44,381 nucleotides of DNA from Shinella sp. (GCA_003248775.1 QFQX01000038.1:1-44381), one strand, 5' to 3'. Shown: positions 15,072 to 23,524, counted from the stretch's first letter. Made by a program: numbers and translations. The notes: generated from the letters alone by a model not told the origin.

Positions 15072-16436
15072 TCAGGCCGCGTCGATGGCCTGAGCGAGAT
15101 CGGCGATGATGTCGTCCGGGTGTTCGATACCGATCGACAGGCGGACGTAGCCGGGGGTCACGCCGGTCGCGAGCTGGTCATCGGCCGAAAGCTGCGAGTG
15201 GGTCGTGGTCGAGGGATGGATGGCGAGCGAGCGGGCATCGCCGATATTGGCAAGATGATAGAAGAGCTGGAGCGCATCGATAAAGCGCCGGCCGGCCTCG
15301 CGACCACCCTTGAGTTCGAAGCCGACGAGGGCGCCGAAGGCACCGGGCTTCAGGTATTTCGCCGCCCGTTCCGCAGCCGCACCCGTCTGGAACTTCGGGA
15401 AGATGACGTTGGCGACCTTCGGATGGTTCTTCAGGAATTCCGCGACCTTGATGGCGTTGTCATTGTGCTGACGAAGACGGAGCGGCAGCGTCTCGACGCC
15501 CTGAATGAGCTGGAAGGCATTCTGCGGGCTGATGGCGGCGCCGATATCGCGCAGCAGGACGGCGCGGGCGCGCAGGATATAGGGATGGAAGCCGATGGCA
15601 TCGGCCTTCTCGATCCAGGTCTTGCCCTGATAGCTCGAATCCGGCTCGTTGAGATTGGGCTGGCGATCCTTGAGCTCGGCCCAGGGGAAATTGCCGCCGT
15701 CGACGATGGCCCCGCCGATGGAGGTGCCATGACCGCCGATGTATTTCGTCGCGGAATAGACCACGACGGCAGCGCCATGTTCCAGCGGACGGATGGTCAG
15801 CGGAGCGGCGGTGTTATCGACGATCAGCGGAATGCCGAAACGGCGGCCGATTTCCGAGACCTCGGCAATCGGGAAGACCTCAAGCTTCGGATTGGGCAGG
15901 GATTCGGCATAATAGGCGCGGGTGCGCTCGTCGGTGGCGCGGGCGAAGGCTTCCGGATCGGCCGCATCGACGAAACGGGTTTCGATGCCGAAGCTCTTGA
16001 GCGTCGCGGCAAACAGCGCCCAGGTGCCGCCATAGAGGCCGGCGGCGCTGACGATGTTGTCGCCGGCGCGGGCAAGGTTCAGGAGCGCGAAGGCCGAGGC
16101 CGCCTGACCCGAGGAAACCGCAAGTGCGGCAGCCCCGCCCTCAAGCTCGGCGAGACGCTGTTCGAGCGCATCCTGCGTCGGGTTGGAGACGCGGCTATAA
16201 AGATGGCCGGGCGCTTCCAGCGCAAAAAGCTTGTCGGCGCCTTCGGTGCCGGGAAGCTGGTAGGAAGTCGTCTGGTAGATCGGCACGGCGACCGCGCCGG
16301 TCGTGGGATCGAAGCGGAAGCTGCCGCCATGCAGCGCCTGCGTCTCGGGGTGGCGGCTCTTGAAGGTCGCGGTGCCTGCGGGCGCCTGAGGCGTTGCCGA
16401 TTGCACGATGGTCTCACTCGACTGCTGAATGGTCAT
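15072..16436 (-). CDS. metY: O-acetylhomoserine sulfhydrylase (MetY)
   Basis: This 454-residue PLP enzyme belongs to the Cys/Met-metabolism fold-type I family. The Schiff-base lysine is K231 in YSATKYIGGHG, with the upstream VDNT(A) motif that binds the cofactor nitrogen and SSGQAASAFALLN that binds phosphate. The length and the ETQALHGG start match MetY, which makes homocysteine from O-acetylhomoserine and sulfide (or methionine from methanethiol), rather than the shorter MetB/MetZ. It is the last gene of a five-gene transcript with a sulfonate-type ABC transporter, 24 bases after the small membrane protein. This placement couples uptake of organosulfur to fixation of the released sulfide. 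Confidence 0.92.
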   Translation of the reverse strand: MTIQQSSETIVQSATPQAPAGTATFKSRHPETQALHGGSFRFDPTTGAVAVPIYQTTSYQLPGTEGADKLFALEAPGHLYSRVSNPTQDALEQRLAELEGGAAALAVSSGQAASAFALLNLARAGDNIVSAAGLYGGTWALFAATLKSFGIETRFVDAADPEAFARATDERTRAYYAESLPNPKLEVFPIAEVSEIGRRFGIPLIVDNTAAPLTIRPLEHGAAVVVYSATKYIGGHGTSIGGAIVDGGNFPWAELKDRQPNLNEPDSSYQGKTWIEKADAIGFHPYILRARAVLLRDIGAAISPQNAFQLIQGVETLPLRLRQHNDNAIKVAEFLKNHPKVANVIFPKFQTGAAAERAAKYLKPGAFGALVGFELKGGREAGRRFIDALQLFYHLANIGDARSLAIHPSTTTHSQLSADDQLATGVTPGYVRLSIGIEHPDDIIADLAQAIDAA

Positions 16437-16460
16437 GGGGTCTTCCTCCGTTATCGGTCG

Positions 16461-16778
16461 TTATCGGGATTGATCGGTGGACCGGACACCGGTCCGGACG
16501 GTCAGGTTGAGAAGTGCCGCTGCCAGCAGGGCCGCGCCGACCCAGAGCGCTTCGGGCGCATACCAGCGAATGCCGAAGAAGTGGTCGTTGGTGCAGAGCG
16601 CTTCGGCGAGCCGGCAGAGATCGGACGTGCCGGCCAAGCAGGGTGCCGCCTGCGCATAGGTGATGTAGCCGCTCTCGACGACCTTGCCGAAGATCAGCCA
16701 CCACCAGCCGAGCGCCAGAGCGGTGACGACGCTGCCTAGAAATGCGAGCAGCAGGGGAAGCTTCGCCTCAGACGTCAT
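16461..16778 (-). CDS. Small two-helix membrane protein in the ABC-metY operon
   Basis: This 105-residue protein is not one I recognise. It has two clear membrane helices: about residues 7-28 (LLLAFLGSVVTALALGWWWLIFG) and about 80-97. A loop of about 45 residues between them carries three cysteines (APCLAGTSDLC, EALC). With an N-terminal MTSEAK in the cytoplasm, the loop would be periplasmic. It overlaps the ATPase gene by 11 bases and is followed by metY, so it is clearly part of the operon. The cysteine-rich loop could help ligand handling or form disulfides, but that is conjecture. The ATG at 16778 is used; the longer frame overlaps the ATPase gene with no protein character. Confidence 0.68.
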   Translation of the reverse strand: MTSEAKLPLLLAFLGSVVTALALGWWWLIFGKVVESGYITYAQAAPCLAGTSDLCRLAEALCTNDHFFGIRWYAPEALWVGAALLAAALLNLTVRTGVRSTDQSR

Positions 16779-17559
16779 GGGCCACTCCCAGCTGTTCAAG
16801 CAGCGTCTGGCGCAGATGCACGAGGTCGGCGTCATCACGGCGGCGCGGATGGGGCTTTTCGACGACGAGTTCCGAAACGATCCGCGCCGGACGGTTGGAG
16901 AAGACGATGACGCGGTCGGCCAGCAGCAGAGCCTCCTCGACGTCATGGGTCACCAGGAGCGCGGTGAACCCCACGTCCTTCCACAATTGCAGGAGCTCGT
17001 TCTGCATCGACAGCCGTGTCAGGGAGTCGAGCTTGCCGAAGGGCTCATCGAGCAGGAGCAGCTTCGGATCGTTGACCAGGGCGCGGGCAATCGCCACACG
17101 CTGGGCCATGCCGCCGGAAAGCTGGTGCGGGAATGCATCGCCGAAGCCTTCGAGGCGGACGAGTTTCAGAACTTCGTCGATGCGGTATTCCTGCTCGTTC
17201 AACACGCCGCGGGCATCGAGGCCAGTGGCGATGTTCCGCCGCACGGTCAGCCATGGGAAGAGCGTCGCTTCCTGAAAGACAAGGATGCGATCCGGGTTCG
17301 GCTTGCGGATCACCTCGCCATCCTCGCGAAGCTCGCCCTGCAGCGGCTGTTCCAGCCCGGCGGCGAGCCTGAGCAGGGTCGACTTTCCACAACCCGAGGG
17401 GCCGAGAAGGGCGACGAACTCGCCGGGCTTCACGTTGATCGAAACGTCGTCCAGCACCTGAAGCTGGCGCGTGCCGAGATCGAAGCCGTGGGAGACATGA
17501 TCGATATCGAGCGCGAGGCTGCGGCCGGCGTCGGTTTGCCTGTCGAATGCGAGCGCCAT
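16768..17559 (-). CDS. Sulfonate-type ABC transporter ATP-binding protein
   Basis: This 263-residue ATPase has Walker A GPSGCGKST, ABC signature LSGGMAQRVAIARAL and Walker B LLLLDEPFGKLD, in the SsuB/TauB/NrtD group. It overlaps the permease gene by a TGA/ATG junction at 17557-17561 and overlaps the next gene by 11 bases, so the five genes from 19608 to 15072 are coupled. It powers uptake of an organosulfur ligand, inferred from the binding protein class and from metY in the same operon. The long open frame upstream of 17559 overlaps the permease out of frame and is discarded. Confidence 0.9.
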   Translation of the reverse strand: MALAFDRQTDAGRSLALDIDHVSHGFDLGTRQLQVLDDVSINVKPGEFVALLGPSGCGKSTLLRLAAGLEQPLQGELREDGEVIRKPNPDRILVFQEATLFPWLTVRRNIATGLDARGVLNEQEYRIDEVLKLVRLEGFGDAFPHQLSGGMAQRVAIARALVNDPKLLLLDEPFGKLDSLTRLSMQNELLQLWKDVGFTALLVTHDVEEALLLADRVIVFSNRPARIVSELVVEKPHPRRRDDADLVHLRQTLLEQLGVAHDV

Positions 17560-18557
17560 CAGAGGATCCCCTTCTGCCAGCCGAGCAGCCGGTCGCGCAG
17601 GATGAACTGCAGCCTGACCAGGCCTGCGCAGATCAGCGCCATGACGATCAGGGCAGCATAGACATTGGCGTAGGCCGAATAGGCGGTGTTGAACTGCAGG
17701 TACCAGCCAAGGCCGAACTTGGCGCCGAGCATTTCGGCAACGACCAGCACCGCGAAGGAATAATAGAGGCCCATGAACAGGCCGACGAAGACGTTGGGCA
17801 GCGAGGCCGGGATCGCCACCTTGAAGATCAGGTAGCGATTGGAAGCGCCGAGCGTGCGGGCGACGTCGTAATAGGAGCGGTTCACCTGTTCGACGCCGGC
17901 GGCGGTCAGGATGGCAACCGGGATGCCCGAGGCGAGCGCCACGAGGAAGATCGAGGCGTGGAAGGTCGACGGGAAGATGAAGAAGGTGCAGGGGATCCAG
18001 GCGCTGGCCGGAACCGGCCCGATCAGCTTCAGGATTGGCATGCCCCAATAGGCGAAGCGCTTGGACCAGCCCAGCGCCACGCCGGCAGCAAAGCCGACGA
18101 CGATGCCGGAGAAGAAGCCGAGGCCCCAGAGACGCGCGGTATAGGCGACGCAGACAAGCAGCCGCTCCCAATCCGTGACATAGACGTGCAGCAGGCCCTG
18201 CGGCGGCGAAAAGAACGGCTTGGGGAGCCAGCCGAGCTTGGCGGTCAGCAGCTCCCACACCGTGAACCAGACGCCGATGGCGATGAACCAGGGGCCATAA
18301 TGCACGAGCGTCCTTGCTCCTTCGCCGAGCCGCGGCACGGCGAAGGAGAGCGCGAGAAAGATGGCCGCGCCGATCGCCACCACGAGCGCGAAGAGGCCGG
18401 TTGCGCCCCAGGTGATCACATCGGGGAGAAACCAGGTGACCGCGGCGGCCGCGCCCCAGGTGGCGGCGGCCAGAAGGCCGTCCCGCCACGGCGCCCAGTT
18501 TCGGAGCGGCACCGCCCCGGAAACCGCGCCGAATTCGCTTCGGATGACGTCGCTCAT
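17559..18557 (-). CDS. Sulfonate-type ABC transporter permease
   Basis: This 332-residue permease is longer than typical SsuC (about 260). It has an extra N-terminal pair of hydrophobic segments (about 25-75) before the standard transport domain, where the EAA loop is RTLGASNRYLIFKVAIPASLP. Members of this longer group are found with nitrate/sulfonate/taurine-type binding proteins. It starts at the ATG 18555-18557, seven bases after the binding-protein stop, and ends in an overlap with the ATPase start. The extra N-terminal helices are the feature most worth comparing with other systems. Confidence 0.85.
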   Translation of the reverse strand: MSDVIRSEFGAVSGAVPLRNWAPWRDGLLAAATWGAAAAVTWFLPDVITWGATGLFALVVAIGAAIFLALSFAVPRLGEGARTLVHYGPWFIAIGVWFTVWELLTAKLGWLPKPFFSPPQGLLHVYVTDWERLLVCVAYTARLWGLGFFSGIVVGFAAGVALGWSKRFAYWGMPILKLIGPVPASAWIPCTFFIFPSTFHASIFLVALASGIPVAILTAAGVEQVNRSYYDVARTLGASNRYLIFKVAIPASLPNVFVGLFMGLYYSFAVLVVAEMLGAKFGLGWYLQFNTAYSAYANVYAALIVMALICAGLVRLQFILRDRLLGWQKGIL

Positions 18558-18564
18558 GGCCGGC

Positions 18565-19608
18565 TCACGCAAAGATATCGATGGTGATGCGGTTTGCGAT
18601 TTCCTCCGGATCGGTGGAGGCATCGGCAACGCCGGTAAGCTTCAGGTCCTCGTAGCCGGCCTTCACCTCCTTCACGAGTTCCTTGCCGAACCAGTGGTCG
18701 TGATAGGTGAAGGACGCGAGAACCTCGGTCAGATCCTCGAGCGGCAGGCCGGGCTTCAGCGTGTCGAAATACCACTTCGCGACTTCGTCCGGATGCTGCG
18801 CGGTGTACTGGTGGATTTCGAGGTTGGCGGCTGCGACGCGCTTGATGGCGTCCTTGTTGGCCTCGTAGTAATCGCCGTTGACGCCGAGAACGCAGCAGAC
18901 GCGATCCTGAAAGGTGCCGGTCTGGGTGTCGGCGATCTTCACGAAACCATGCTGCTTTTCATAGGAATAGGCCCAGGGGTCCATATGCGCGACAGCATCG
19001 GCCTCGCCCTTCAGCACGCCTTCGGCAACGAGATCGAAGGGGAAGACCTTCCAGGTGACATCGGTTTCCGGATTAAGGCCGGCCTTGGCGAGCGCGACCG
19101 AGAAGGCGACGCGCGAGGGGGACATGACGTCGAAGGTGCCGATCGTCTTGCCCTTGAGGTCGGTCAGCGTCTTGATACCGGAATCCGGCTTGACCAGAAC
19201 GCGCTGGCAACCGCCATGGGAGCCAGCGAAGAGCTTGACGTCGAAGCCCTGCTCGATCGGCTTCAGCCAGTCATACAGAAGGCCCGGACCGGCTTCCGCC
19301 TTGCGGGTGGCAAGCGCCTGAATGAGCGTCTGGCCGCTGGCGCCCTGATAGAACAACTCGACGTCGAGGCCGTGCTTTGCGTAAGTGCCCTTGGCGAGAC
19401 CGAAGCCGACCGGCGAGTGACAGGCCGCCACCTCAGTCCATTCGAGCTTGATCGGAATGAGATTGCCGGCAACCGCGTAGCTCGTCGTGCGGGCGCCGAA
19501 GACGCCGACGGTTGCGGCCGCTCCGACAACGCCCGCTGTCTTGATGAGGGTGCGGCGGGAGAGAGCGCCGCTTGCCGGCTGCGTCTCGGGTGAGGAATTG
19601 CTGGTCAT
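18565..19608 (-). CDS. Tat-exported ABC substrate-binding protein, sulfonate type
   Basis: This 347-residue protein begins with a twin-arginine signal (SRRTLIK at about 17-23, then a hydrophobic AGVVGAAATVGVFGA stretch). The mature part is an NMT1/SsuA-type binding protein. Unusually for this class it contains several cysteines (in AACHSPVG, GGCQRV and RVCCVLG), with an adjacent pair CC; periplasmic disulfides or thiol/metal ligands are possible. The Tat route suggests it is folded, or binds a cofactor, before export. It heads the operon that ends with metY. Ligand is unknown; a sulfonate or related organosulfur compound is the natural guess from context. Confidence 0.84.
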   Translation of the reverse strand: MTSNSSPETQPASGALSRRTLIKTAGVVGAAATVGVFGARTTSYAVAGNLIPIKLEWTEVAACHSPVGFGLAKGTYAKHGLDVELFYQGASGQTLIQALATRKAEAGPGLLYDWLKPIEQGFDVKLFAGSHGGCQRVLVKPDSGIKTLTDLKGKTIGTFDVMSPSRVAFSVALAKAGLNPETDVTWKVFPFDLVAEGVLKGEADAVAHMDPWAYSYEKQHGFVKIADTQTGTFQDRVCCVLGVNGDYYEANKDAIKRVAAANLEIHQYTAQHPDEVAKWYFDTLKPGLPLEDLTEVLASFTYHDHWFGKELVKEVKAGYEDLKLTGVADASTDPEEIANRITIDIFA

Positions 19609-19660
19609 TGTTCGTCCCCTTCAATGAGATCCGGGGACAGGATAATAAAAGTAATGTTAG

Positions 19661-19678
19661 TTGATAGATTTTATAGAC
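19661..19678. promoter_or_regulatory. AT-rich operator candidate upstream of the ABC-metY operon
   Basis: The sequence TTGAT-N7-ATAGA (19661-19677) is a degenerate match (right half perfect, left half 3 of 5) to the TCTAT-N7-ATAGA repeats at 26175 and 26367. It lies 53-70 bases upstream of the binding-protein start, a plausible operator position. Confidence 0.4.
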
Positions 19679-19740
19679 TAATGAGAATTACCGAATGGGA
19701 ATTTTCTACTCTTTCGAAGACGCCGCCGGGATGCCTGTAC

Positions 19741-19773
19741 CAGCCTCCCGCCGGCAGATCCGGCGGGAGGCTG
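19741..19773 (-). terminator. Strong hairpin after the oxygenase gene
   Basis: A perfect 14-base stem (19741-19754 with 19760-19773) encloses loop CAGAT, 20 bases downstream of the oxygenase stop. No T tract follows on the minus strand, so it may stop transcription with help or protect the transcript end. It separates the MetQNI operon from the ABC-metY operon. Confidence 0.6.
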
Positions 19774-19792
19774 TCCACATCGAGCCCTGCTC

Positions 19793-20851
19793 TCAATAGG
19801 CCTGGGCGACGGCCGGGCCGGCGAGCTGTTCCGGGGTCAGGAGGTCGGCGTGATGGGCACGCGCGACATCCGGATGCGAGCGCAGACGGCTCTTCAGGTG
19901 GTTCTGGCCCACTTCGCGGAAGATCGGGTTGAGCGGATCGACGGTCACACCGCGTTCGTCGCGCTTCAGTTCATCCGGCAGGTCGATGACCGGGATCGTC
20001 GCGTCGTAGCGCGAGCCGAGGAAGAAGGCGACCGAGAAGCGCTCGACACCGGCCGGCGGGGCCACGACGTCGTGCACGTCGGCGCGGACGAAACCGTTGG
20101 TCGCGAGTTCCAGGAGTTCGCCGGTGTTGATGACGAAGGTTCCCGGTATCGGCGGGGCCTCAAGCCATACGCCGTCTTCCGTCTGCACGCGCAGGCCCGG
20201 AACGGTATCCTGCAGGAGCACGGTGACGAAGCCGCCATCCTTGTGGGCGCCGACGCCCTGGTCGGACTTGGCGACTTCGCGGCCGGGATAGCGGATGATC
20301 TTCAGGAGCTGCGAGGGCTGCGGCTCGTAGATCTCGGCGAAGGCGTTCTCAGGCTGGCCGAGCGCCACGGCGATGGCCTTGAGGATGTCGATGCCGATAC
20401 GGGTTACTTCGGCCTGATAGGCGAGCAGCAAGGGCTTCAGCTCCGGCAGGGCGGACGGCCACTGGTTGGGGCCGAACAGGCGCTTCCATGCCGGGGTATC
20501 AGGACCGAGCTTGACGGCTTCGCCCTCGGTGTTGATGTCGAGCTGTTCGCGCCAATCCTGCTCGCCGCGGGTGCGCTCGTAGCCGGCGCGGTTATAACCG
20601 CGGAAATGGGGCGACTTGACCATCTCGATTTCCAGCTTCTGCTCCAGCGGCAACGCGAAGAACTGCTTGGAGGTGGCGATCACGTCGGCGATCAGCTTGG
20701 GATCGACGCCATGGCCGGTGAGATAGAAGAAGCCGTGGTCGTGAAGGGTGCGGCGCAGGTCGGCGATGAAGCTTTCGCGTTCTTCGGGCGAACCATGGAA
20801 GCGCGAGATATCGATCAGCGGCAGATCAACTGGCAGAGTATGAATGGTCAT
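19793..20851 (-). CDS. Isopenicillin-N-synthase-family Fe(II) oxygenase
   Basis: This 352-residue protein belongs to the IPNS/2-oxoglutarate-Fe(II) dioxygenase family. It has an N-terminal DIOX_N region (PLIDISRFHG...GFFYLTGHGVD) and a C-terminal jelly-roll domain. The iron facial triad reads H203 and D205 (GAHKDGG) with H260 (ADVHDVV); R271-S273 (RFS) matches the co-substrate-binding RxS motif. It therefore probably uses 2-oxoglutarate or another 2-oxo acid with O2. It is the last gene of the aminotransferase-FAD enzyme-metQNI operon, 76 bases after metI, with AGGAG eight bases before the ATG. It is not TauD-family, so taurine dioxygenation is not supported; a methionine-related or thioether substrate is an inference. 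Confidence 0.83.
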   Translation of the reverse strand: MTIHTLPVDLPLIDISRFHGSPEERESFIADLRRTLHDHGFFYLTGHGVDPKLIADVIATSKQFFALPLEQKLEIEMVKSPHFRGYNRAGYERTRGEQDWREQLDINTEGEAVKLGPDTPAWKRLFGPNQWPSALPELKPLLLAYQAEVTRIGIDILKAIAVALGQPENAFAEIYEPQPSQLLKIIRYPGREVAKSDQGVGAHKDGGFVTVLLQDTVPGLRVQTEDGVWLEAPPIPGTFVINTGELLELATNGFVRADVHDVVAPPAGVERFSVAFFLGSRYDATIPVIDLPDELKRDERGVTVDPLNPIFREVGQNHLKSRLRSHPDVARAHHADLLTPEQLAGPAVAQAY

Positions 20852-20927
20852 GGCATTTCTCCTTTTCTTGCAAGCGCCGGAACGCCGGCGACGAATTCGG
20901 TCGGACAGGGCCCGTTGACGCTAAGGC

Positions 20928-21620
20928 TCATGCAGCGGCCCGGCGGCGGGCAACCCGGTGGTTGACGATGCGGGCGGTCCAGTCGCCGATCATCTGGATC
21001 GACTGGACGATCACCACGAGGATGATAACGACGGCGATCATCACTTCCGGCATGAAGCGCTGGTAACCGAAGCGGATGCCGAGGTCGCCGAGACCGCCGC
21101 CGCCGACGGTGCCGGCCATGGCGGAGTATCCGACGAGGCTCACCAGCGTGACCGTCTGGCCGGCGAGGATACCAGGCAGGGCTTCCGGCAGCAGCACCTT
21201 CCAGATGATCTGCAGCGGGCTTGCGCCCATGCTTTCGGCGGCCTCGATCAGGCTCTGGTCGACCTCGCGCATGGCCGCCTCGGCAAGGCGCGCATAGAGC
21301 GGCGTGATCGCCACGGTGAGCGGCACGATGGCCGCAAGCGTGCCGACCGTGGTTCCGGCGACGAGCCGGGTGAACGGAATGATCGCCACCATCAAGATGA
21401 TGAACGGCGTCGAGCGGACGAGATTGACCACCGTGCCGGCGATGCGGTTGAAGATCGGCCGTTCCATGAACTGGCCGGGAGCGGTGACGACAAGCAGGAT
21501 GCCGAGCGGCAGGCCGATGACAGTCGAGAGCAAGGCGGCCGCAGCCACCATCGTCACCGTCTGCTTCAGCGATTCAAGAACGAGGCCGACCAGCGCCGGC
21601 GGAAACAGATCGAACAGCAT
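20928..21620 (-). CDS. metI: Methionine ABC transporter permease
   Basis: This 230-residue permease of the MetI group has five to six membrane helices. The conserved EAA loop is EAAESMGASPLQIIWKVLLP, followed by LPGILAGQTVTLVSLVGYSAMAG, a stretch characteristic of MetI. With MetN it forms the channel for methionine or its analogues. The ATG 21618-21620 lies 47 bases inside the end of metN, so the genes overlap. The longer frame upstream overlaps metN out of frame and is rejected. Confidence 0.9.
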   Translation of the reverse strand: MLFDLFPPALVGLVLESLKQTVTMVAAAALLSTVIGLPLGILLVVTAPGQFMERPIFNRIAGTVVNLVRSTPFIILMVAIIPFTRLVAGTTVGTLAAIVPLTVAITPLYARLAEAAMREVDQSLIEAAESMGASPLQIIWKVLLPEALPGILAGQTVTLVSLVGYSAMAGTVGGGGLGDLGIRFGYQRFMPEVMIAVVIILVVIVQSIQMIGDWTARIVNHRVARRRAAA

Positions 21621-22722
21621 GGCCGACGAGCTCTCCGTGAAGTCCAAGGGATGAAAGATAGGCAAGGATGCCCGACAGTTTCGGTTCGGCACCTTCGGCG
21701 ACGAGGGTGATAACCCCGAGCGGGCGTCCGTCGATGTAGTCGATGCGACCATGCAGTATGTTCGGGCGCACGCCGAATTGCTCGACCAGCGTAGCGACCA
21801 CCGGATCGTGCGCCGCGTCGCCGGTAAAGACGATGCGAAGAACGGGATCGGTGTTGGCGGCCGGCGCGGGAAGGAGCCGTTCGGACACCTCCCGCGGCAG
21901 GTCGTGGGCCACGATGCTGGCGAGGAAGGAGCGGGCGACGGGCGATTGCGGGAAAGCGAAGACGTCGAAGGTCTCGCCGCTCTCGACCACCCTGCCATGC
22001 TCCAGCACGGTGACGTGGCTGGCGATCTGGCGCACCACGTCCATCTCGTGGGTGATGAGCACGATGGTCAGGCCGAGACGGTGGTTGATGTCCTTCAGGA
22101 GATCGAGGATCTGCTCTGTGGTTTCGGGATCGAGCGCCGAGGTCGCCTCATCGGACAGCAGCACGCGCGGCTCCAGCGCCAGCGCGCGGGCAATGCCGAT
22201 GCGCTGCTTCTGGCCGCCGGAGAGTTCGGACGGATAGGCTTCCGCCTTGGCGGAGAGACCGACGAGATCAAGAAGCTTCGGCACGCGGGTTCGGATGGTC
22301 TCGCGGTCGACACCGGCGATCTCCAGCGGCAGCGCGACATTGGCGGCGGCAGTGCGCGACGACAACAGGCTGAAATGCTGGAAGATCATGGCGATGTCGC
22401 GCCTTGCGGTGCGCAACGCCGAACCGGAAAGGCCGCTGATCTCGCGACCGCCGACAAAGACCTTGCCGGAGGTCGGCTTCACCAGTCCGTTCAGGCAACG
22501 GACCAGAGTGCTCTTTCCCGCGCCGGAACGGCCGATAATGCCGTGGATCTCGCCCTCCGCGACCGCAAGCGAAACGCGGTCGAGGACAGGGCCGGTCTTC
22601 GGATCGTAAATCTTCGTCAGCTCGTCCACCCGGATGACGGGCGCGCCGGCCGTCTCGACGGAACGGGCCGGGACCACGTCATCGGGCAAAGCAAGATCCG
22701 GGGAGCGGGAAAGAACGTTCAT
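21574..22722 (-). CDS. metN: Methionine ABC transporter ATP-binding protein with NIL domain
   Basis: This 382-residue ATPase has Walker A GRSGAGKST (about 64-72), signature LSGGQKQRIGIARAL and Walker B with DEATSALDPETT. A C-terminal NIL domain follows (about residues 285-365, DPVLRIVFTGDA...), the methionine-sensing domain that gives trans-inhibition of uptake in MetN. It is about 40 residues longer than E. coli MetN, mostly through an N-terminal extension of about 25 residues rich in aspartate and proline. It starts four bases after metQ and overlaps metI. The NIL domain argues for a true methionine-class transporter. Confidence 0.93.
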   Translation of the reverse strand: MNVLSRSPDLALPDDVVPARSVETAGAPVIRVDELTKIYDPKTGPVLDRVSLAVAEGEIHGIIGRSGAGKSTLVRCLNGLVKPTSGKVFVGGREISGLSGSALRTARRDIAMIFQHFSLLSSRTAAANVALPLEIAGVDRETIRTRVPKLLDLVGLSAKAEAYPSELSGGQKQRIGIARALALEPRVLLSDEATSALDPETTEQILDLLKDINHRLGLTIVLITHEMDVVRQIASHVTVLEHGRVVESGETFDVFAFPQSPVARSFLASIVAHDLPREVSERLLPAPAANTDPVLRIVFTGDAAHDPVVATLVEQFGVRPNILHGRIDYIDGRPLGVITLVAEGAEPKLSGILAYLSSLGLHGELVGHAVRSVSAGAGRPRS

Positions 22723-22726
22723 GACA

Positions 22727-23524
22727 TCACCAGCCGGCGATGACGTTGCCTTCGAACGTCTTCTCGATGGCGGCCTTCACTTCCGGCGACTTGTAGGATT
22801 CGACCAGGGTCTTCACCCACGGAGCGTCCTTGTTCTTTTCCGCAACCGCGATCAGGCAGAAATATTCGGAAAGCTGGTCTTCGACGAGCAGGCCGTCCTT
22901 CTTCGGGTTGAGGCCGGCCGAAAGAGCGAAGTGCGAGGTGATGACCGAGAAGTCCACATCTTCCAGCGAACGCGGAAGCTGGGCGGTTTCCATCGGGATG
23001 ATCTTGATGTTCTTCGGGTTCTCGATGATGTCGAGTTCGCTGGCGTTATAAGTGGAGCCCGGGGTGAGCTTGATGACACCGCCGGCTTCGAGCAGCTTCA
23101 GGGCGCGGCCGGCATTGCTCGGATCGTTCGGGATGGACACCTGGGCGCCCTCCGGCAGATCGGCCAGCGACTTGAACTTGCGGGAATAGCCGGCCATCGG
23201 CAGGAGAACGGTCTTGCCGCCGACGGCGACGAGGTTCAGGCCGCGATCCTTGTTCTGACGGTCGAGATAGGGCGTGTGCTGGAAGCCGTTGGCATCGAGA
23301 TCGCCATCATTGGTAGCGGGGTCGATCAGCGCGCCGTCGGAGAATTCGACGACCTGGATATCGAGGCCCCTGGCCTTGGCGACCGGCACCAGCGCTTCGG
23401 CGATCTGGGCGTGCGGGCCGGCGGTGACGCCGAACTTGATGGTTTCGGCAAGTGCCGCGCCATGCGCCGCGATGAACAGGGCGACGGCCGAGACAGTGCC
23501 GGCGATCAGGGAGGAATAACGCAT
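22727..23524 (-). CDS. metQ: Methionine-binding protein (NLPA family)
   Basis: This 265-residue binding protein of the NlpA/MetQ family has a Sec signal peptide cleaved near AALA-E at residue 26. There is no lipobox cysteine, so it appears to be soluble, not lipid-anchored as in E. coli. The mature part carries the family blocks IKFGVTAGPHAQIAE, DGDLDANGFQHTPYLD and VSIPNDPSNAGRAL. It delivers L- or D-methionine, or related methylthio compounds, to MetNI. It lies 43 bases after the FAD enzyme gene and 4 before metN. Confidence 0.9.
   Translation of the reverse strand: MRYSSLIAGTVSAVALFIAAHGAALAETIKFGVTAGPHAQIAEALVPVAKARGLDIQVVEFSDGALIDPATNDGDLDANGFQHTPYLDRQNKDRGLNLVAVGGKTVLLPMAGYSRKFKSLADLPEGAQVSIPNDPSNAGRALKLLEAGGVIKLTPGSTYNASELDIIENPKNIKIIPMETAQLPRSLEDVDFSVITSHFALSAGLNPKKDGLLVEDQLSEYFCLIAVAEKNKDAPWVKTLVESYKSPEVKAAIEKTFEGNVIAGW

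Noticed and set aside
15072..16460. SAM riboswitch upstream of metY
   Set aside because: metY is internal to an operon with only 24 bases before it, leaving no room for a riboswitch.
19793..20851. Calling the oxygenase TauD
   Set aside because: Domain layout and the HKD...H/RxS arrangement are of the isopenicillin N synthase family, not the TauD/TfdA family.
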